Shown: positions 31,522 through 35,820 of the stretch, in pieces
Layout of the letters: the number at the start of each line of letters is the position of its first letter
Position numbering within the stretch: the first letter of the stretch is position 1
Assembly (NCBI GenBank): GCA_947483345.1
Contig: CANKNL010000002.1
Coordinates: 1 to 35,820, forward strand
DNA: 35,820 nt
Direction of reading: 5' to 3'
DNA from: Chitinophagaceae bacterium
Lineage (GTDB): Bacteria; Bacteroidota; Bacteroidia; Chitinophagales; Chitinophagaceae
Made by a program: the position numbers and the translations under genes
The notes under the pieces: generated by a model
What the model saw: the letters and a program-made list of their open reading frames with translations, nothing else
What the model was told of the DNA's origin: nothing
Database searches by the model: none

Positions 31522-31657
31522 AAAAATGGTCATTCCCTGGTTACTATCACCTGTACTTTTTTTGTGCTTTATACAGGCTTAACTTAGGGGAACCCAGATA
31601 CTTTTAACTATGAATTTTTCGTTATACTCATAGCTGCTACTCATTTAAACCAGTTAT

Positions 31658-32320
31658 ATGTTAACCATTGAACTTATCAATAACAATATCCCCCGACTTC
31701 AACTTACCGATTCAATAAGTAAAGCATTGCAGCTAATCAGCGACTTCAAAGTAACCCATCTGCCAGTTGTAAAAGATGATAAATTTCTTGGCCTCATCAG
31801 TGAAGATGATTTACTGGATCAGAAAGAACTTAAAATGCCCATTGAACTGATGCAGGACTTTTTTATTCGGGCAGCTGTACATGATAATGAACATTTTTTA
31901 AAAGCGGTTACCTGCAGTAATCAGCTTGACAGTACAGTAGTGCCAGTAATAAATGAGGAAAATGACCTGATGGGTGTTATCACTACAAATGACCTGTTAA
32001 AAACCATTGGCAATTTTGCAGGCACAAATGAAATAGGCGGTATAATCGTTTTGGAAATGGAACGCAGCCAGTTTGCCATTTCAGAAATAAGCCGGATTGT
32101 GGAAAGCAATGATGCCACTATTCTTCATTTAAATACAACTGTACATTCAGAAACAGGTATGCTCACAGTTACCCTGCATATCAATAAAAAAGAGATCTCA
32201 ACAATTGTAGCCACATTTGAAAGATATGAATTTGATGTGATCTACTATTTTGGGAACGAAAATTTTGAGAATGAAATTCACAGCAACTACCGCCACCTGA
32301 TGAATTATCTGGATATTTAA
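31658..32320 (+). CDS. CBS-pair protein with ACT-like C-terminus (AcuB-like)
   Basis: The 220-residue product has two CBS repeats ('SISKALQLISDFKVTHLPVVKDDKFLGLISEDDLLD' at about 20-56 and 'LDSTVVPVINEENDLMGVITTNDLLKTIG' at about 88-120). After them comes a beta-alpha-beta region, 'IGGIIVLEMERSQFAISEISRIVESNDATILHLNTTVHSETGMLTVTLHINKKEISTIVATFERYEFDVIYYFG', that reads like an ACT domain. CBS pairs bind adenyl ligands and ACT domains bind small effectors, so a cytoplasmic sensor role is expected. It lies just before a BamA-like gene and nadK, and in Bacteroidota CBS proteins often sit beside nadK. Regulation of NAD kinase is conceivable but unproven. Confidence 0.88.
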   Translation: MLTIELINNNIPRLQLTDSISKALQLISDFKVTHLPVVKDDKFLGLISEDDLLDQKELKMPIELMQDFFIRAAVHDNEHFLKAVTCSNQLDSTVVPVINEENDLMGVITTNDLLKTIGNFAGTNEIGGIIVLEMERSQFAISEISRIVESNDATILHLNTTVHSETGMLTVTLHINKKEISTIVATFERYEFDVIYYFGNENFENEIHSNYRHLMNYLDI

Positions 32321-32380
32321 TTATTAGATTTACTTTCTCTTTTATTAAAATTCCTGTTTATAAAGCAAAGCATTGATGTA

Positions 32381-33853
32381 ATGAAACAATTTAGGAAAAT
32401 AGTTTGCTGTTGTACAATGTTTTTAGTTGCCGGGTTTACGTATGCTCAAAAAATAAAAAAAGGCAATGTCAATTTAATTGACACCGCATTACTCTCACAT
32501 CAGTCCACAGCTAAAGTTTGCATAAAAGAACTGGTTGTTAGCGGCACAAAAAAAACCAAGACCTATATTGTCTATCGTGAAATTCAGTTTAAAAAAGGCG
32601 ATTCAATATTAATTGCTGATCTGCAAAAAGAACTAGAACAGGCCCGGATTCAGGTTTATAACAGTACCCTTTTTAATGAAGTAACATTTGAACTGGTTGC
32701 ACTTGATTCGGCCAATGTAAATATTAACGTATATGTACTTGAGCGTTGGTACCTGTTCCCCGTTCCGCAATTTAAGTGGGTTGACCGTAACTTTAATGAA
32801 TGGTACAAGACCTACAAAGCCAATTTTAACCGGGTAAATTACGGGATAAAATTTGTGCATTACAATCTTAGCGGTCGGCGGGATCAGTTACGTATTTATT
32901 TTATTAATGGGTATTCCAGAAATATGTCTTTCAGTTATACAGCACCATACAGTAATAAAAAACTTAGCGAAGGCTTTACCATAGGTGCCGGATATCTACA
33001 AAAAAGAGAATTGCCTATTAAAACAAATTACAATGATTCCTTATTATTTTATCCATCCGACTCAGCAACAAAAGCTAAAGCCGATTTTGTTTATAAAAGC
33101 TGGTACGTAAATGCAGGTTACACCATCCGAAGAGGCTTTTTTAAAAAACACATTTTTTCGGCCAGTTACACACATGTAAAAATCGCCGACTCCGTCATTA
33201 CTAAACAGTATAACCCCAATTATTTTAAAGACCCTGTTCTTTCAAAAGGGGTTCTTGATCTTATTTATACCCTGCAATATGCCAACGTAAATAACGGCTC
33301 ATACCCGTTAACAGGTAAAACTTATTTTGTTTCCATTCAAAAAAGAGGATTGGGTTTCACCGGTGGTGTAAATATGCTTCAACTGGAGGCCGGCTTAAAT
33401 ACATATATTGATTTGGACAAGGGCTGGTACAGCAGCTTTCAGTTAAACGGAAAAATAAAACTCCCCTTCAATCAGGCTTATGTTAATCAGCGTGGGCTTG
33501 GCTATGGCGAAAGTTATTTACGGGGCTTGGAATATTATGTCATTGATGGTGTTGCCACTGCTTTAATTAAATCAACACTTAAGAAAAAACTGATTTCTTT
33601 TTATATCCCCGTCCCTTATTTCCCCAAATTATTGACCAGGATCCCATTTACCCTATTTGCAAAAACCTATGCTGATCTTGGATATGCCTATACTCAAAAA
33701 ACATTCGCTACCAATCTCAATAACCGCTTATTATATTCCGGCGGTTTTGGTATAGATATTCTTACCTTGTACGATATAAACCTGCGTTTTGAATACAGTT
33801 TTAACCAATTAAAAGAAAACGGTTTATTTTTACATAATCAATCTGGCTTTTAA
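32381..33853 (+). CDS. BamA/Omp85-like outer-membrane beta-barrel protein
   Basis: The 490-residue product has a signal peptide (MKQFRKIVCCCTMFLVAGFTYA, cut before QK). It has one POTRA-like domain at about 45-125 ('CIKELVVSGTKKTKTYIVYREIQFKKGDSILIADLQKELEQARIQVYNSTLFNEVTFEL') and then a long region of alternating strands ending in a phenylalanine (HNQSGF), as in outer-membrane barrels. 'ERWYLFPVPQFKWVDRNFNEWY' links the POTRA domain to the barrel. A single POTRA and a short barrel separate it from true BamA, which has five POTRA domains. It probably belongs to the Omp85-related 'surface antigen' group. Its substrate is unknown. It runs directly into nadK. Confidence 0.84.
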   Translation: MKQFRKIVCCCTMFLVAGFTYAQKIKKGNVNLIDTALLSHQSTAKVCIKELVVSGTKKTKTYIVYREIQFKKGDSILIADLQKELEQARIQVYNSTLFNEVTFELVALDSANVNINVYVLERWYLFPVPQFKWVDRNFNEWYKTYKANFNRVNYGIKFVHYNLSGRRDQLRIYFINGYSRNMSFSYTAPYSNKKLSEGFTIGAGYLQKRELPIKTNYNDSLLFYPSDSATKAKADFVYKSWYVNAGYTIRRGFFKKHIFSASYTHVKIADSVITKQYNPNYFKDPVLSKGVLDLIYTLQYANVNNGSYPLTGKTYFVSIQKRGLGFTGGVNMLQLEAGLNTYIDLDKGWYSSFQLNGKIKLPFNQAYVNQRGLGYGESYLRGLEYYVIDGVATALIKSTLKKKLISFYIPVPYFPKLLTRIPFTLFAKTYADLGYAYTQKTFATNLNNRLLYSGGFGIDILTLYDINLRFEYSFNQLKENGLFLHNQSGF

Positions 33854-33902
33854 ATTGAAATCAAAAATTCAAATTCTCCGCCAAATGGCGGTACTGAGGC
33901 AC

Positions 33903-34781
33903 ATGAAAATAGCAATCTATAGCAGAGGTATTGAAAATAATCAACACCAGGATATCATCCATTTGCTTGATGAATTGGCATTGAGTGGGGTAGAACTCGT
34001 TTTTTTCCAGGATTTTTTTAATCAGTTTTATTCGTCTATTAGTGCCAATGCAAAATATTCCACCTTTAATGCTTCCGAAGACCTGGATCACAGTATTGAT
34101 TTTATCATCAGTCTTGGTGGTGATGGTACCTTATTAGATACAGTTACACTGGTAAAAGACAGTGGCATTCCGGTGGTTGGAATAAATTATGGCCGCCTGG
34201 GATTTTTAGCCAATATTGGTAAAGAAGATCTGATCATGGCAGTTGAGGCACTCGTAAACAGAACTTATGTTTTAGATAAAAGAACACTGATACATTTGGA
34301 TGCCAATATTCCTTTATTTGGCGATGCCCCCTATGCGCTCAATGAATTTACCCTGCATAAAAAAGATTCATCACCCATGATAAAAATTCACACCTATCTT
34401 AACGGTGAGTTTTTAAATACTTATTGGGCCGATGGCCTTATTGTTTCTACACCAACCGGTTCAACGGGTTATTCATTAAGCTGCAACGGGCCAGTTGTTT
34501 TTCCCGATAGTGGCAGTTTTGTAATTACGCCTGTATCTCCACATAATCTCAATATCCGTCCTATTGTAGTGCCCGATACCAATATTATTTCTTTTGAAGT
34601 TGAAGGCAGAACTGATGGTTTTTTATGTACACTGGATAGCCGCAGAGAAATCGTTACCAAAGAAATTCAATTAGCAGTAAGAAAGGAAACATTTAACTTT
34701 AACCTGATCAGGCTTAATGAAAATAATTTTTTGCAAACACTGAGAAACAAGCTGAGCTGGGGATTGGATAGCCGCAATTAA
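33903..34781 (+). CDS. nadK: NAD kinase
   Basis: I choose the ATG at 33903 (292 residues), where the family start 'MKIAIYSRGIENNQHQDI' begins. The track start (TTG, 33855) overlaps the end of the barrel gene and adds 16 residues of poor fit. The diagnostic motif is 'DFIISLGGDGTLLDTV' (GGDGT at 72-76), with 'VVGINYGRLGFLANIGKEDL', 'ALNEFTLHKKDSSPMIKIHTYLNGEFLNTYWADGLIVSTPTGSTGYSLSCNGPVVFP' and 'VVPDTNIISFEVEGRTDGFLCTLDSR'. It phosphorylates NAD to NADP in the cytoplasm. It lies 49 bases after the barrel gene on the same strand and 57 bases before a sensor kinase gene. Confidence 0.95.
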   Translation: MKIAIYSRGIENNQHQDIIHLLDELALSGVELVFFQDFFNQFYSSISANAKYSTFNASEDLDHSIDFIISLGGDGTLLDTVTLVKDSGIPVVGINYGRLGFLANIGKEDLIMAVEALVNRTYVLDKRTLIHLDANIPLFGDAPYALNEFTLHKKDSSPMIKIHTYLNGEFLNTYWADGLIVSTPTGSTGYSLSCNGPVVFPDSGSFVITPVSPHNLNIRPIVVPDTNIISFEVEGRTDGFLCTLDSRREIVTKEIQLAVRKETFNFNLIRLNENNFLQTLRNKLSWGLDSRN

Positions 34782-34838
34782 TATCTTTTTCTCCACTTCA
34801 GTTCAGCAATAGCTTATTTCTTATTTTTCGAAAACACG

Positions 34839-35820
34839 ATGATGCCCGTTAAATCAAAAAAACTCAGGTCCATTTTTATTCTTTACTGGTTTTTACTGGC
34901 TTATATTTTGGCCGCATTGATCTGGTGGTTTATTGCCCTCAACCATCAAAATCAACAAATGTCGCAATACGAAATGGAACAGCTGCATCAAACAGACATT
35001 GATTTCCAGACAAAGTTTGAAAATATTAAATCTTTAGAAAAAAGAAAAAAAGCGCAATATCTTGGTGAAGGCATTACCTTTTTTCTGTTAATCATGACCG
35101 GAGCGGTTTTCGTTTTTAGAGCTGTTAGACGTGAGTTAAAAATTAGCGAGCAACAGCAAAATTTTATGATCGCTATTACGCATGAATTAAAAACGCCCAT
35201 TTCTGTTGCCAAGCTCAATCTGGAAACGATGCAGAAAAGAAAATTAGATGAGCAACAACAGCAACGGCTTTTACAAACAACATTAGAAGAAACCAACAGG
35301 CTGGATGCACTTTGCAACAATATGCTCCTGTCTTCTCAAATAGAAGCAGGTGGCTATCCATTTACCAATGAAGAAACCAATATCAGCGAATTAATCAGTA
35401 AATGTGTACAGGATTTTATAACGCGCTATCCACAGCAAATTATAGAATCCCATATTGTACGGGATATTTTTATTAACGGCGACAGGTTATTATTACAGAT
35501 GCTGACAAATAACCTCATTAATAATGCCATAAAATATGGTTCAAAAAAATTACCGGTTACGGTGGTATTAACCGAACAAGATAATAAGATCACTTTTCAG
35601 GTTAAAGATCTGGGTATGGGCATTGCCGCTTCTGAAAAAGCCAAAATATTCAATAAGTTTTACCGGGTAGGTAATGCCGCTACCAAAACAGCAAAAGGAA
35701 CGGGCCTGGGTCTTTATCTGTGTAAGAATATTGCCAAGCAACACCATGCAAACATATCTGTGACCGATAATAGCCCGACAGGCGCTATTTTTACAGTTAT
35801 TCTTAATTCATCTATTGAAA
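34839..35820 (+). CDS. Sensor histidine kinase (partial at right edge)
   Basis: This gene is missing from the ORF track because it has no stop within the window. From the ATG at 34839 (a second ATG follows at once) 327 codons are open. The translation has a first membrane helix (about 12-33), a short extracytoplasmic stretch, a second helix (about 76-94) and then the dimerisation H-box 'FMIAITHELKTPISVAKLNLETM' with phospho-acceptor H115. The HATPase part is complete in motifs: N-box 'LTNNLINNAIKYGS', G1 'VKDLGMGIAAS', F-box 'IFNKFYRVG', G2 'KGTGLGLYLCKNIA'. No HAMP domain is evident. The signal is unknown. Only a few residues and the stop are probably missing, and a response-regulator gene may follow outside the window. 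Confidence 0.92.
   Translation, partial: MMPVKSKKLRSIFILYWFLLAYILAALIWWFIALNHQNQQMSQYEMEQLHQTDIDFQTKFENIKSLEKRKKAQYLGEGITFFLLIMTGAVFVFRAVRRELKISEQQQNFMIAITHELKTPISVAKLNLETMQKRKLDEQQQQRLLQTTLEETNRLDALCNNMLLSSQIEAGGYPFTNEETNISELISKCVQDFITRYPQQIIESHIVRDIFINGDRLLLQMLTNNLINNAIKYGSKKLPVTVVLTEQDNKITFQVKDLGMGIAASEKAKIFNKFYRVGNAATKTAKGTGLGLYLCKNIAKQHHANISVTDNSPTGAIFTVILNSSIE

Noticed and set aside
31550-31577. CCTGTA/TACAGG dyad after the alpha/beta hydrolase as a terminator
   Set aside because: The stem is only 6 bp with a 16-base loop and no T run after it, so it is too weak to call.
34988-35320. 110-aa minus-strand ORF near the right edge
   Set aside because: It is antisense to the sensor histidine kinase, whose H-box is encoded here on the plus strand.

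Overview
The window reads as a chromosomal segment of a Bacteroidota bacterium, most likely of the Chitinophagaceae/Sphingobacteriia type (an inference from gene content, not a search). Support comes from gldC and a GldE-like CNNM/CBS protein, a DUF4290 gene, a DUF1501/DUF1800 pair, a BamA-like barrel next to NAD kinase, AT-rich DNA, and promoters of the Bacteroidota type (TAnnTTTG about 5-7 bases before the start site) with almost no Shine-Dalgarno sequences. Nearly all of it is dense housekeeping sequence. No stretch longer than about 230 bases lacks a gene, and I see no rRNA, tRNA, CRISPR array, prophage or insertion sequence. Layout: (1) 1-2512 holds the 5' end of an ABC exporter gene (minus, cut by the left edge), divergent from rbfA, then a small four-helix-bundle (S23/intervening-sequence-protein type) gene that is frameshifted and lies inside an imperfect inverted repeat, then a LolC/E-type FtsX permease. 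(2) 2735-8917, minus strand, is the cell-elongation operon in the order mreB, mreC, mreD, mrdA (PBP2), rodA. The mreB-mreC gap carries unusual RNA-structure potential. (3) 9141-10427 is purD (minus). (4) 10640-15638 is a tandem array of three divergent POT/PTR peptide transporters. The middle one has lost residues that its two sisters keep. (5) 15741-18554, minus, is a DUF1501/DUF1800 pair separated by hairpin repeats. (6) 18693-21093 is an AlkB-type membrane di-iron monooxygenase convergent with serS, with a large dyad repeat between them. (7) 21233-35820, plus strand, is a long run of small operons: an uncharacterised 117-aa gene, a secreted cyclophilin, gcvH, a VanZ-like protein, a DUF4290 protein with an RGG-like tail, murA (with Asp at the usual catalytic Cys), a lipoprotein, gmk, a CNNM/CBS/CorC protein, a glycosyltransferase, gldC, a YqeY/GatB-like protein, a CvpA-like protein, an alpha/beta hydrolase, a CBS-ACT protein, a BamA-like outer-membrane protein, nadK and a sensor histidine kinase cut by the right edge. 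Functionally, the window unites envelope growth (MreBCD-PBP2-RodA, MurA, glycosyltransferase, LolC/E-like permease, BamA-like barrel) with core metabolism and translation (purD, gmk, nadK, gcvH, serS, rbfA) and nutrient uptake (three POTs). I found no clear new multi-gene system. The best candidate for something under-described is the inverted-repeat-bounded four-helix-bundle cassette inserted between rbfA and the permease gene. Next are the interleaved complementary blocks between mreB and mreC and the divergent middle POT transporter.
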